The notes below the pieces were generated by a model, which saw only the letters and a list, made by a program, of their open reading frames with translations, did not search any database and was not told the origin of the DNA. Positions 43,821 through 52,499 of a stretch of DNA of 64,000 nucleotides are shown piece by piece; positions within the stretch are counted from its first letter, which is position 1; each line of letters begins with the position of its first letter. The DNA comes from Halobacteriales archaeon QS_8_69_26. GTDB taxonomy: Archaea > Halobacteriota > Halobacteria > Halobacteriales > SW-7-71-33. The translations under genes were made by a program, and so were the position numbers. The DNA lies in the NCBI GenBank assembly GCA_003023195.1, contig PXRX01000034.1, forward strand, positions 1-64,000, read 5' to 3'.

Positions 43821-45592
43821 ACACCGCAGAGCGCCTGGTCGGGACGATGGCCGCGCTGGACGTCGAGTACGTCTTCGGCTACCCCGGCGGGCGCGTCATC
43901 GAGGTGTTCGAGTCGCTGGCCGAGGCCCGCGCCGGCGACCACCCCGGGGTCGACCCCGAGGCCGTCCCCGAGGTGGTCCGGCCCAGGGACGAACGCGAGG
44001 CCAGCGTCATGGCCGAGGCCTACGGCCGCCTGACGGGGGGACCGGCCGTATTGGCCGGGCAGGGACCGTGGATCGGCTCGCTGGGCGGGATCGGACAGAT
44101 GGAGGCCCGCCTCGGGTCCTCGCCGATGGTCGTACTCACCGAGGCCAGCGAGCGCGGCGAGTACTCGACGCTGGCACCGTACCAGCAGGCACGCGGCGAC
44201 TACGGGGGGCTCGACCTCCCTTCCATCCTCGACGGGATCACGAAGGAACACTGGTTCCCCCGCTCCCCGACCGAGACGGTCCGGAGCTTCCAGTTGGCGT
44301 TCAAGCACGCCGCCGCCGGGCGGGCGGGCCCCTGCGCCGTCGTCCTGGACGGCGACGCGGTGACCGACGAGGTGCCGGAGGACCCGACGCCGCCGGTGTG
44401 GGACGACGCCGCCCAGACCCGCACCTGGGAGTCCCGGCCGACCGACGGGGACGTCCGGGCCGCCGCGGACCTCCTCTCGGAGGCCCACCGGCCCGTCGTC
44501 CTCGCGGGCAACGGCGTCCACGCCGCCGGGGCCTACGAGGAACTGGAAGCCGTCGCCGAGGCCTACGACGCCGTCGTGGCCACCTCCTACCTCGGGAAGG
44601 CGACGATAGCCGAGACCCACGAGCGTGCGGCGGGAGTCATCGGCTCGTTCGGTCACGAGGGCGCGAACCGGGTCGTCAGCGAGGCCGACGCCCTCCTCGT
44701 GGTGGGCTGTCGGCTGAACCCGATGGACACCAACTGGCAGCCGGCCTCGTTCATCCGGCCGGACGAACAGGCCATCGTCCACGCCGACGTGGACCCCCGC
44801 AACGCGGGGTGGGTCTACCCCGCCGACGTGGGACTGATCGGCGACGCCGCCGAATCGCTCGGGGCCCTGATCGACGCCGCCGAGGGGCGACTCGGTCCCG
44901 AGGATCCCGCGCCGGGCATCACCGCCGACGGCTGGGGCGAGCACGGGCACGATTCGGCGCTCGACCGCGCCGCGGCGGCCCGCGAGGACTTCCACGTCCC
45001 CGAGTGTGACTCCGACGCCGTGCCGATAAAGCCACAGCGCGCCTGCAAGGCCGTCGAGGCGGTCGTTGACGAAGACACCGTGGTGACGGCGGACTCGGGC
45101 AACAACCGGTTCTGGCTGCTCAACTACCTCCAGACGCCCGCCCGGCGCACCTACTTCGGCTCCGGCGGCGTCGGCGGGATGGGGTGGGCGCCGCCGGCCG
45201 CGGTCACGGCCGCCCTGATGGGCCACGACGCCGTCTGCGTGGCCGGCGACGGCGGGTTCACGATGACCATGACCGCCGTCGAGACGGCCGTCGACCACGG
45301 GGTCGCCCCCGCGTTCGTCGTGCTCAACGACACCTCGCTGGGGATGGTCCGCCAGATGGACGACGCCATCCCCGGCGTGGAGTTCCACGACACCGACTTC
45401 GTGAAGGCCGCCGAGGCCATGGGCGGCGCGGGGACCCGGGTGACCGACCCCGACGACCTCGAACCGGCCATCGCCGACGCGAAGGCCGCCGACGTCCCCA
45501 CCGTCGTCGACGTTCGGATCGACCGCGAGGAGGACATGGCCGAACAGCTACAGTCGTCGTTCTACGCCGAGGTCGGCGGCCTCCACGAGTAG
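43817..45592 (+). CDS. Thiamine-diphosphate enzyme, acetolactate-synthase-like (591 aa)
   Basis: All three ThDP-enzyme domains are present: the N-terminal domain with the catalytic-type Glu in RDEREASVMAEAYGR, a central Rossmann domain (LVVGCRLNPMD), and the C-terminal GDGGFTMTMTAVETAVDHG cofactor motif. It is not clearly IlvB: it lacks a small regulatory subunit and is coupled to EthD. It probably carries out a decarboxylation or carboligation of a 2-keto acid; the substrate is unknown. Confidence 0.88.
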   Translation: MNTAERLVGTMAALDVEYVFGYPGGRVIEVFESLAEARAGDHPGVDPEAVPEVVRPRDEREASVMAEAYGRLTGGPAVLAGQGPWIGSLGGIGQMEARLGSSPMVVLTEASERGEYSTLAPYQQARGDYGGLDLPSILDGITKEHWFPRSPTETVRSFQLAFKHAAAGRAGPCAVVLDGDAVTDEVPEDPTPPVWDDAAQTRTWESRPTDGDVRAAADLLSEAHRPVVLAGNGVHAAGAYEELEAVAEAYDAVVATSYLGKATIAETHERAAGVIGSFGHEGANRVVSEADALLVVGCRLNPMDTNWQPASFIRPDEQAIVHADVDPRNAGWVYPADVGLIGDAAESLGALIDAAEGRLGPEDPAPGITADGWGEHGHDSALDRAAAAREDFHVPECDSDAVPIKPQRACKAVEAVVDEDTVVTADSGNNRFWLLNYLQTPARRTYFGSGGVGGMGWAPPAAVTAALMGHDAVCVAGDGGFTMTMTAVETAVDHGVAPAFVVLNDTSLGMVRQMDDAIPGVEFHDTDFVKAAEAMGGAGTRVTDPDDLEPAIADAKAADVPTVVDVRIDREEDMAEQLQSSFYAEVGGLHE

Positions 45593-45657
45593 GCCGACAG
45601 CACGCTCCGCTCTCTCCGCCGGGGTTCTCTGCCCGTCGTCTCCCGTCCCCCCGGCGC

Positions 45658-45939
45658 TCACCGCCCGAATGCCCACCGGAGCAGGTGCCAGATGGCCGCC
45701 ACTTCTCCACGGATCCACCCCAGCGGGTCGAACCCGGTGCCCGGGTCGGGGGCGGACTCGAACCCCGACAGCGTCGTCCGGTCGACGTGCACGACTTTCC
45801 CGGTGCTGGCCCGCCGGCCGTCGACGGTCACCAGCAACAGGGTCGCCGATCCCTCCGGGAGGCCGACCACGCGGTAGGTCTCGTCGGGCAGGTCGCTGTC
45901 CGGCGGCGGGGTCACGAACTCGCCGACGGCCACGTCCAT
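45658..45939 (-). CDS. Haloarchaeal hypothetical protein (93 aa)
   Basis: A small protein with strands such as ETYRVVGLPEGSATLLLVTV and a C-terminal amphipathic or membrane-binding helix (EVAAIWHLLRWAFGR). No family is recognised. It sits convergent to the ThDP gene with 65 bp between. Confidence 0.6.
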   Translation of the reverse strand: MDVAVGEFVTPPPDSDLPDETYRVVGLPEGSATLLLVTVDGRRASTGKVVHVDRTTLSGFESAPDPGTGFDPLGWIRGEVAAIWHLLRWAFGR

Positions 45940-46016
45940 ACCCGAACCCCCGGCGCGGACGCCCGTAGTCGTTCGGATCCTCGCTCGACCCGGTTCCCCT
46001 CCCTCGGGCGGCGGCC

Positions 46017-46140
46017 GATCACCGGGACTGGTCGGGGCCGGTTACCGGGTGTGGTCGGGACCGATCACCGGATCTGGTCGGGGTCGATCACCGGACCTGG
46101 TCGGGGTCGATCACCGGCCGTGGTCCGGATCGATCACCGG
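46017..46140. repeat. 23-bp tandem repeat, about 5.4 copies, abutting a stop codon
   Basis: The unit GATCACCGGACCTGGTCGGG plus 3 bp recurs at 46017, 46040, 46063, 46086, 46109 and partly at 46132. Copies differ by a few bases. The array runs over the stop codon of the downstream minus-strand gene (46134). Confidence 0.9.
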
Positions 46141-46760
46141 TAGAGGTCGACCTCCAGGTCGATGATCGCCGGGTCGTCGAGCGCGTTCTTCGGGGGGTCC
46201 GAGGGGCCGAATCGGGTGTGGTCCAGCACCAGCACGCAGTCCTCGTCGATCGGTTCGAGGTCGACCAGTCCCCGGTCGCCCGTGCTGTCGGGGGCGCTCC
46301 CCTCCGCGATCCAGTCGGCGGCCTGGCCCTGCCTGAACAGTTCGAACTGGCCGCCCCGGAACAACAGGACGTCGATGGCCGGCCCGTCGACCACCTCGAA
46401 CTCGTAGTCCAGCGTCGCCGGGTCGACGACCCCCCACCGGAACGGCGAGGACTCGCCCTCCTCGAGTTCCTGTCGCCCCTTCACGATCCGCTCGGCGTTC
46501 CCGGCGGGCGTGGTGAGGGTCGTAGTAGTCTCCGTGGTGGTCGTCGCCGTGGTACCCTCGCCGGGATCGTCCGCCGTCTCCTCCACGGCGCCGGGTTCGT
46601 CCGTCGGGTCGCCGTCCCCGTCCGCTTCGTCGGTCGACTCGCCGGCCGTGTCGTCGCCGTCCGTCGCCCCGCCGTCGGACGCGTCGCCCCCGTCGCCCCC
46701 GAGGCATCCGGCGACGGCGACGACCCCCACGCTCGACAGGAAGCGTCTCCGTCGGGTCAT
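46134..46760 (-). CDS. Tat lipoprotein with a low-complexity linker (208 aa)
   Basis: The signal TRRRRFLSSVGVVAVAGC is a Tat motif with a lipobox. An Asp/Gly/Thr-rich linker follows, then a beta-rich domain of about 115 residues (YEFEVVDGPAIDVLLFRGGQ, DEDCVLVLDHTRFG). No family is recognised. It is probably anchored on the cell surface. Its stop lies within the 23-bp repeat array. Confidence 0.75.
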   Translation of the reverse strand: MTRRRRFLSSVGVVAVAGCLGGDGGDASDGGATDGDDTAGESTDEADGDGDPTDEPGAVEETADDPGEGTTATTTTETTTTLTTPAGNAERIVKGRQELEEGESSPFRWGVVDPATLDYEFEVVDGPAIDVLLFRGGQFELFRQGQAADWIAEGSAPDSTGDRGLVDLEPIDEDCVLVLDHTRFGPSDPPKNALDDPAIIDLEVDLYR

Positions 46761-46849
46761 GCCCCGATCCCCGTGCTCGGTCGTGATAAAACGGATCGCC
46801 GTTCCGGTGGCCCGACAATCCATTAGGCCCGGCGCCCGTGGGTCGGGAC

Positions 46850-47446
46850 ATGGCCGACCCCGACTACCGGAGCCAGGTGCGCGAGGCGTTCCCCGAACTG
46901 GCCGACATCGAGGACGAGGACCTGCGGAAGAAGACCCTCCGGGCGTGGGTGCTCGGTCTCGACCGCGGCGGGTGGCGGGACGTGACGGACATCCCCTACG
47001 CCTGGAACATCCACGAGGTCTCGAACGTCGAACACGTCCGGGGCGTGACGAAGATAGCCGTCGAGTCGGCGGGGATCCAACGGGAGTTCCACGGTGCCGA
47101 TCCGGACGTGGACGTGGTGCGCTCGGCGTGTCTCCTCCACGACGTCGGCAAGTGCTACGAGTACACCGACCACGTCGACGACGAGGCTCTCGACGACCCC
47201 GACCCGGAGTACGCCACCGGCGAGGTCCCGCACTCGCTGTCGGGGTACGCGCTGGCGCACGAGGTCGGGTGTCCGCTGGCGGTCCAGCGGGCGATCCCCC
47301 ACTTCATCGGCGAGATCCCGAAGCGGACGATGGAGGCCGAGCTCGTCAAGAGCGCCAACTCGGCGTCCTCGAACGCCGTCACCCAGGCCACGATGGGGAT
47401 CAGCCTCGACGAGTGGGTGAAGCAGTACTCACAGACGACGGGGTGA
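46850..47446 (+). CDS. HD-domain phosphohydrolase (198 aa)
   Basis: Contains the HD motif ACLLHDVGK with upstream His (EVSNVEHVRGVTKIAVE) and downstream HSLSGYALAHEVG/PHFIGE ligands, so a metal-dependent phosphohydrolase. It is probably a nucleotide or cyclic-nucleotide hydrolase; the substrate is unknown. The ATG at 46850 begins MADPDYRSQVRE. Confidence 0.85.
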   Translation: MADPDYRSQVREAFPELADIEDEDLRKKTLRAWVLGLDRGGWRDVTDIPYAWNIHEVSNVEHVRGVTKIAVESAGIQREFHGADPDVDVVRSACLLHDVGKCYEYTDHVDDEALDDPDPEYATGEVPHSLSGYALAHEVGCPLAVQRAIPHFIGEIPKRTMEAELVKSANSASSNAVTQATMGISLDEWVKQYSQTTG

Positions 47447-47493
47447 GCGGGCGGGGACCTGGGTCGTCGGGGTAGCGTCGGGACGACCCGGGG

Positions 47494-47886
47494 TCACCGG
47501 AAGTCGACCGACAGGTCGATCGTGGTGGCGTACCCGAGTTCTAGCGTCGCGTCGGAGACCAGCGTCGCGGTCTCGCCGGCCTCCAGTTCTACCTCTTCGC
47601 CCGTCGAGCGCTGGATCCGGATCCCCGTCGGGATCCAGTTGTTGACGACCCGGACGTGGGTCGACGCGGTTTCGACCTCGATGGCCGGTTTCCCCTCCCT
47701 CCCTTGCGAAACCGTGACGTCGCGGACGCCGAGTGACCGCCGGCCGTCCTCGGTTTCGAGGACGACCTCGTCGTTCTCGTCGGGATCCCTGGTTATCCCG
47801 GCCGAGCCCGTCAGTTCGATCGGTCCTTCCGGCGTGGCCGTGGTTTCGGCGAACTCGTCCGCGACGACGTCGATGGTCGCTTCCAT
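47494..47886 (-). CDS. Haloarchaeal hypothetical protein, beta-rich (130 aa)
   Basis: A beta-rich acidic protein with VRVVNNWIPTGIRIQRSTGEEVELEAGETATL, reminiscent of FHA or plug-type small beta domains, but not assignable. The ATG at 47886 is preferred over the GTG at 47898. An upstream CACAC-TT-GTGTG inverted repeat and a TATA-like ATATTACTG lie within 50 bp. Confidence 0.6.
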   Translation of the reverse strand: MEATIDVVADEFAETTATPEGPIELTGSAGITRDPDENDEVVLETEDGRRSLGVRDVTVSQGREGKPAIEVETASTHVRVVNNWIPTGIRIQRSTGEEVELEAGETATLVSDATLELGYATTIDLSVDFR

Positions 47887-48035
47887 CACTGCGTTCACAC
47901 TTGTGTGCGACGGGTTACCATATTACTGTATCGGCCGATCCGGGCGTATCATCGCCGCCGGCTCCGCCGGAGCGGCTCCGGCGGCACCGCCGGATCCGAC
48001 GACCGATCGCTCCCACCCCCGGACCGGCCGGCGGG

Positions 48036-48500
48036 TCACTCGCGGGGCAGGTGCCCCCGTCCCGTCCCGCCCTGGCCGGCCAGGAGTTCCCCGAGTCCGT
48101 CGGGGTAGAGCGGTTCCGGCCCGGTCCGCAACGCGTCGAGGGTGTGCCAGGTCGCCTCGTACTGGATCCGTCCGCCGGCGTCCTCGCCCGCGAACCGGTC
48201 GCGGTCGTAGCGGGCGTCGTCCTCGAACGCCGCCCGCCGGGCGATTACCCACTCGTGCTGTCGCTCGCCGCCCCAGGTGAACCGGTTCTCTATCGTCCCG
48301 ACCGTGGGCCCGGCCGCGAGGCCGGCGTCGAGTTCCTCCCGGAACTCCCGTTCGAGGGCCTCCCCGCTCGCCTCCCCGAACTCGACGCCGCCGCCGATGG
48401 GTCGGTAGAACGGGTCGCCCCCCGCGTCGGTCAACCGCTGGACGAGGTACTCGTCGTCGCGGCGAACGATCCCCAGGACGGTGGTCTGGATCCCCGGCAT
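48036..48500 (-). CDS. NUDIX hydrolase (154 aa)
   Basis: Has a Nudix box GVEFGEASGEALEREFREEL with the conserved Glu residues, and the preceding strand FYRPIGGG. It hydrolyses a nucleoside diphosphate linked to another moiety; the substrate is not determinable. Confidence 0.9.
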   Translation of the reverse strand: MPGIQTTVLGIVRRDDEYLVQRLTDAGGDPFYRPIGGGVEFGEASGEALEREFREELDAGLAAGPTVGTIENRFTWGGERQHEWVIARRAAFEDDARYDRDRFAGEDAGGRIQYEATWHTLDALRTGPEPLYPDGLGELLAGQGGTGRGHLPRE

Positions 48501-48654
48501 GCGTCGGTTCCGGACCGGGACTCCCCTGAACCTGACGGATCCGCCGGGCGTCCGGATCGCTCCGGGTCCCGGACGACAGCCGAGTGGGCCCTGGTAGCCC
48601 AGGTCAGGACGTGGACAAGAGATTTACCGGTTCGTCACCTACCCCGGCGTCGCC

Positions 48655-48897
48655 ATGAGCGATCCCCGCCGTCGAGGCCCGGGACAGGGCCCGGACCGGC
48701 CGACGCCGCAGGAGATACACGCGGCGATGGTCCCGGGACGGTGCTACGTCGCCGCGGACCTCGTCGCCGAGTTCGGCAAGCAGTACGAGGGATCGGAACG
48801 AACGGTCCGGCAGGGGCTCGACGAACTCGTCGCAGAGGGGCGGATCGTCCGGAGCGCCCACGCCGACGGGACGGTCACGTACCGCCGGACCGACTGA
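48655..48897 (+). CDS. Small winged-helix protein (80 aa)
   Basis: A single winged-helix domain: CYVAADLVAEFGKQYEGSERTVRQGLDELV, with a wing HADGTVTYRRTD. It is likely a DNA-binding regulator; no partner is visible. Confidence 0.7.
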   Translation: MSDPRRRGPGQGPDRPTPQEIHAAMVPGRCYVAADLVAEFGKQYEGSERTVRQGLDELVAEGRIVRSAHADGTVTYRRTD

Positions 48898-48935
48898 CCT
48901 CCGAACGAGTCCGTCGTCCCCGTCGAACGGCAGGC

Positions 48936-49003
48936 CACCGCCGACAGTCGGGGCGGGTCACCGCCGACAGTCGGGGCGGGTCACCGCCGACAGTCGATCG
49001 ACT
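48936..49003. repeat. 23-bp tandem repeat, three copies, at the metG stop codon
   Basis: CACCGCCGACAGTCGGGGCG plus GGT starts at 48936, 48959 and 48982. The last copy is diverged and reaches the metG stop codon (49002). Confidence 0.85.
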
Positions 49004-51152
49004 AGCGGATCTTCTCGCCGGGGACGGCGTCTCCGTGGGTGGTCAGCAGGTCGGCCTCCTCGCCGGCGGCAAGCACCATGCCGTTCGACTCGACGCCGAA
49101 CAGTTCGGCCTTCTCCAGGTTCGCCAGCAGGACCACCTTCTTCCCCGGGAGTTCGTTCAGGTCGTGGAGTTGCTTGATCCCGGCGACGACCTGCCGGGTC
49201 TCGACGCCGACGTCGACGGTCAGTTTCACCAGGTCGTCGGCGCCCTCGATGGGGTCGACCGTCTCGATCCGACCGACCCGGATGTCCAGGTCCTGGAACT
49301 CCTCGAAGCTGATCCGGTCGTCGGCGAGGGGTTCTAGCTCCCCGGCGTCCGCGCCGTCACCGTCGCCGGCCGCCTCGGCTTCCCCGGCCTCGCCGTCGGC
49401 ATCCGCGTCGGCCTCCGCTTCGTCGTCGGCTCCCGCCCCGTCCGCCTCGCTGGCGGCCGCGACCCGTTCCTCCAGTCGCTCGGCCAGTTCCTCGGTGTGC
49501 TCGGGGTCGACCTTCTCGAAGGGTTCCGTCGGCTCCCCGAACTCGGCCGGGGGTGCCTCCAGGGCCGCCGCCAGGCGGACCTCGTCGACCGACCCCGGCT
49601 CGCCCAGGGTCGACCAGACCTCCTCTGCGGTCGAGGGGATCACTGGCTGTGCGAGGACGGTGACGGCCTTGGCGACCTGGACGCAGTCACGGATGACGGG
49701 CGCGGCCTCCTCGTCGTCGAGCTTCCAGGGTTCGTTGCGCTGGATGTACTCGTTGCCGAACCGGGCCAGCCGGACCGCGGCCTCGCCCACGTCCCGGACG
49801 GAGTAGTCGTCGACGCCGTCGCGGAACTCACCGATCGCGTCCTCGATGCGCTCCTCGACCTCCGGCGAGAGGTCGGCCCCGGGCGTCCCGCCGAAGTTGC
49901 GGTTGGCGAACAGCAGCGACCGGTAGATGAAGTTCCCCACGACGCCGACGAGTTCGTCGTTGACCCGTTCCCGGAAGCGGTCCCAGGCGAAGTCGACGTC
50001 GCCCTGGAAGCCACCGGCGGTCGCGAGGTAGTACCGCAGGAAGTCGGCGTCGAACCCCTCCTCCAGGTACTCCTCGGCCCAGACCGCCCGGTTCCGGGAC
50101 GTCGAGAGGCCCTTGCCGTCGATGGTCACCCAGCCACAGGCCATCACCGCGCGGGGTTCGTCGTACTCGGCGGCCCGCAACATCGCCGGCCAGAAGACGG
50201 TGTGGTGCTGGATGATGTCCTTGCCGATGACGTGGACGATGTCCGACCGCTCCGGGTCACGGCCGTCGCCGCCCCAGACCTCCCGCCAGTCGAACTCCTC
50301 CGTGCCGACGCGCTCGGAATACTGCTTGGTGGAGGCGACGTACTCGATGGGGGCGTCGACCCAGACGTACAGGACCAGGTCCTGTTCCCCGTCCTCCCCG
50401 TCAGGGTAGTCGATCCCCCAGTCCATGTCCCGGGTGATACAGAGGTCCTCCAGTTCGCCCTCGATCCACTCCCGGGGCTGGTTGCGGGCGTTGTCGGTTC
50501 CCTCCAGGCGGTCGATGAACCCCTGGAGGTACGCCTGGAAGTCCGAGAGCTTCAGGAACTCGTGGGTCCGGCTCCGGTACTCGGCCGGGTTGCCCGTGAT
50601 GGTCGAGACGGGGTCGACGATCTCGCCGGGTTCGAGGTGGCGCTGGCACCCCTCGTCGCACTCGTCGCCGCGGGCCGTCTCCCCGCAGTAGGGGCAGGTC
50701 CCCTCGACGAACCGGTCGGGCAGGGGCTGGTCCACCTCGGGGTCCCAGGCGACCTGGATTTCCCTCTCTATGACGTGGTCGCCGTCGATCCACCGCCGGA
50801 CGAACTCCCTCGTCAGTTCGGTGTTGGTCCCGTCGTGGGTGTGCCCGTAGTTGTCGAAGTCGACGTCGAACTCCGGGAACTGCTCCGTGAACTCCTCGTG
50901 CCAGCGCAGAGCCAGTTCCTCCGGGTCGCGGCCCTCTCGCTCGGCCTGGACCGCGATCGGGGTGCCGTGCATGTCCGACCCGCAGACGAACGCCGTCTCC
51001 TGGCCCACCTTCTCCAGGGCGCGGCTGAAGACGTCGCCGCCCACGAACGACCGCAGGTGGCCGACGTGGATCCCCCCGTTGGCGTAGGGGAGCCCGCAGG
51101 TCACCACCGCCGGGTCGTCGGTCGGGAACCGTCGGTCCTCGGTGTCGCTCAT
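49002..51152 (-). CDS. metG: Methionyl-tRNA synthetase with a C-terminal tRNA-binding domain (716 aa)
   Basis: A class I aaRS with the HVGH form of HIGH (YANGGIHVGHLRSF), zinc Cys motifs (CPYCGET ... CDEGC) and the KMSKS-like GKGLSTSRN. After the anticodon domain there is a long acidic Ala/Asp/Glu linker, then an EMAP-like OB fold (DLDIRVGRIETVDPIEGAD) ending VPGEKIR. The ATG at 51152 is the start; the longer frame is not coding. Confidence 0.95.
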   Translation of the reverse strand: MSDTEDRRFPTDDPAVVTCGLPYANGGIHVGHLRSFVGGDVFSRALEKVGQETAFVCGSDMHGTPIAVQAEREGRDPEELALRWHEEFTEQFPEFDVDFDNYGHTHDGTNTELTREFVRRWIDGDHVIEREIQVAWDPEVDQPLPDRFVEGTCPYCGETARGDECDEGCQRHLEPGEIVDPVSTITGNPAEYRSRTHEFLKLSDFQAYLQGFIDRLEGTDNARNQPREWIEGELEDLCITRDMDWGIDYPDGEDGEQDLVLYVWVDAPIEYVASTKQYSERVGTEEFDWREVWGGDGRDPERSDIVHVIGKDIIQHHTVFWPAMLRAAEYDEPRAVMACGWVTIDGKGLSTSRNRAVWAEEYLEEGFDADFLRYYLATAGGFQGDVDFAWDRFRERVNDELVGVVGNFIYRSLLFANRNFGGTPGADLSPEVEERIEDAIGEFRDGVDDYSVRDVGEAAVRLARFGNEYIQRNEPWKLDDEEAAPVIRDCVQVAKAVTVLAQPVIPSTAEEVWSTLGEPGSVDEVRLAAALEAPPAEFGEPTEPFEKVDPEHTEELAERLEERVAAASEADGAGADDEAEADADADGEAGEAEAAGDGDGADAGELEPLADDRISFEEFQDLDIRVGRIETVDPIEGADDLVKLTVDVGVETRQVVAGIKQLHDLNELPGKKVVLLANLEKAELFGVESNGMVLAAGEEADLLTTHGDAVPGEKIR

Positions 51153-51609
51153 CGTCCTGTACCTCCGTCGTGCGGGCCTAAAACCCGCCGATCCGTTCTC
51201 GTGCGTGGCATGCTGTGTGGTGTGGTTCGCGTGTCCGGTTGTCGGTGCGTTCTCTCCGATGGCTGTCGTTCCGTCCGTCCGATAGCGCCGGGGTGGCCGG
51301 TCGCGGGTCGACGCCGTGGAACTCGCCCACGACCCGCGCCGACCGGGAAACCCGGCGCTCGTCGGCGTTCGTCCGGACCGGGGTTCCTCGCCGCGGTCGC
51401 CGGGCCGCATGACCGGCCCCGTCCGCGGCGGTCCACCCGGGGGTAGCTATCGCTCCGGGCGCATACGAGAACGGGCCGGGCCGGAGCGGGCTACCGGTGT
51501 CACGCCCCCGTCTTGCGGGTCGTGGATGAAAACCCTGCCGGATCCGTGCGAGCAGTTCCCGGGGTCCCCGGGGGTCGCATTCAGCGCCGGCGCAGTTACA
51601 GTAACGTTA
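51153..51609. other. Intergenic region between metG and the AT-rich element
   Basis: No convincing gene is seen. It contains the metG promoter region and, at 51596-51609, the left half of the dyad with the left target duplication. Confidence 0.5.
51601..51609. repeat. Left 9-bp target site duplication
   Basis: GTAACGTTA directly precedes the element and is identical to 52437-52445. The sequence is almost palindromic and is the centre of the TTACWGTAA dyad. Confidence 0.85.
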
Positions 51610-52436
51610 GAGAGTGTCATAGAATAGTTCACACACCCTCATATGGCTCCCCGACGAATGGTAAGTTCAGACGGATCACGTATCGGTCAGAGCAATTATG
51701 CCATCTCTTTATCGAACGCCCAAAGGGCCATATCGACCTGTCTTGCTGACAGACCCTCAGCATCAGCTATTTTTCGAACGTGATTCATATAGAATTCATA
51801 TGCCTCTGGATTCTTCAGATATGTTCTGAAGTGTTCTAAAAATTCGGCGTAGTCAGCATACTGTCGTGAACCGACCATCTCCGGTTTTGCACCTGCAAGG
51901 GCTCTAAACGCCCGATAATCAATAATCGCATAGTGAGAAGGTTTGGCTACGGTCAGCATCGTCGACGCCATCGGAACACCGATTCCGCTGAGTTCAGTTA
52001 ATGCATCAATTGCTTCTCTATCTGTGGAGGCTGTTATAGCGGATTGGAACTGTTGGGTAACTGTTTCATCGGAATTCTTTTTAATATTTGAATCATTCCG
52101 ACTACTCTGGAGTTTCCACTGACTGATCCGCTGTAATTCGGCTACTGAGAGCTCACAGTCTCGTGACTGAATCGTATCCGAGATTGAGCCAAACAATGGG
52201 TCAGAATCTTCTTGCCAATTTCCCAATTCGTCAAGATACTCAATCGGCTTGTCTTCCCACTTGATTTGAAACTTTTTCAGCCATTTTTGCAGATCAATGT
52301 CCATGCGGCATGGAAACGGCGTCCTATTAATAATACTTACCTCTGTCTGCTCTCAATTCGCAGATCTACTTATCGGACGATTCGTTACAGCCTACCCTGA
52401 AATGAACTGCTGTGTGAATCGTTCTATGACACCCTC
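51610..52436. mobile_element. 827-bp AT-rich transposable element with a passenger gene and no transposase
   Basis: The element is bounded by 26-bp imperfect terminal inverted repeats beginning GAGAGTGTCATAGAA (left) and GAGGGTGTCATAGAA (right, read inward) and ending TTCACACA in both. It is flanked by a perfect 9-bp duplication GTAACGTTA. It is strikingly AT-rich against its surroundings and has only one gene, which is not a transposase, so it is a non-autonomous element presumably moved in trans. I do not recognise the family of its ends. Confidence 0.85.
51696..52304 (-). CDS. Passenger protein with an HhH-GPD-like core (202 aa)
   Basis: Contains LTELSGIGVPMASTMLTVAK followed by YAIIDYRAFRAL, which resembles the helix-hairpin-helix and catalytic-Asp region of HhH-GPD DNA glycosylases, and a C-terminal RQVDMALWAFDKE. 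It is not a close AlkA or EndoIII match and has no iron-sulfur Cys. The gene is much AT-richer than the chromosome and fills most of the element. It may be a DNA-repair-like or defence-related cargo; no function is known. Confidence 0.75.
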   Translation of the reverse strand: MDIDLQKWLKKFQIKWEDKPIEYLDELGNWQEDSDPLFGSISDTIQSRDCELSVAELQRISQWKLQSSRNDSNIKKNSDETVTQQFQSAITASTDREAIDALTELSGIGVPMASTMLTVAKPSHYAIIDYRAFRALAGAKPEMVGSRQYADYAEFLEHFRTYLKNPEAYEFYMNHVRKIADAEGLSARQVDMALWAFDKEMA

Positions 52437-52445
52437 GTAACGTTA
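52437..52445. repeat. Right 9-bp target site duplication
   Basis: GTAACGTTA directly follows the element's right end and matches 51601-51609 exactly. Confidence 0.85.
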
Positions 52446-52499
52446 CAGTAAGATCGGGCGGTGTCGGATCCGGCATTATCGGCCGCAGGTTCCGCGCAG

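Larger units (their letters stand above)
51596..52451. promoter_or_regulatory. Paired TTACWGTAA dyad, copy 6, split by the element
   Basis: The left remnant TTACAGTAACGTTA and right remnant GTAACGTTACAGTAA flank the inserted element. Deleting the element plus one copy of the 9-bp duplication restores TTACAGTAACGTTACAGTAA, which is two perfect half-sites with a CG spacer. Confidence 0.8.

Noticed and set aside
46017-46140. Regular 23-bp repeats as a CRISPR array
   Set aside because: The units are contiguous with no unique spacers, so it is a tandem repeat.
47914-47932. TTACCATAT/TTACTGTAT near 47920 as another paired dyad
   Set aside because: The halves are 8 bp apart instead of 11 and both are imperfect; more likely part of the promoter of the gene at 47494-47886.
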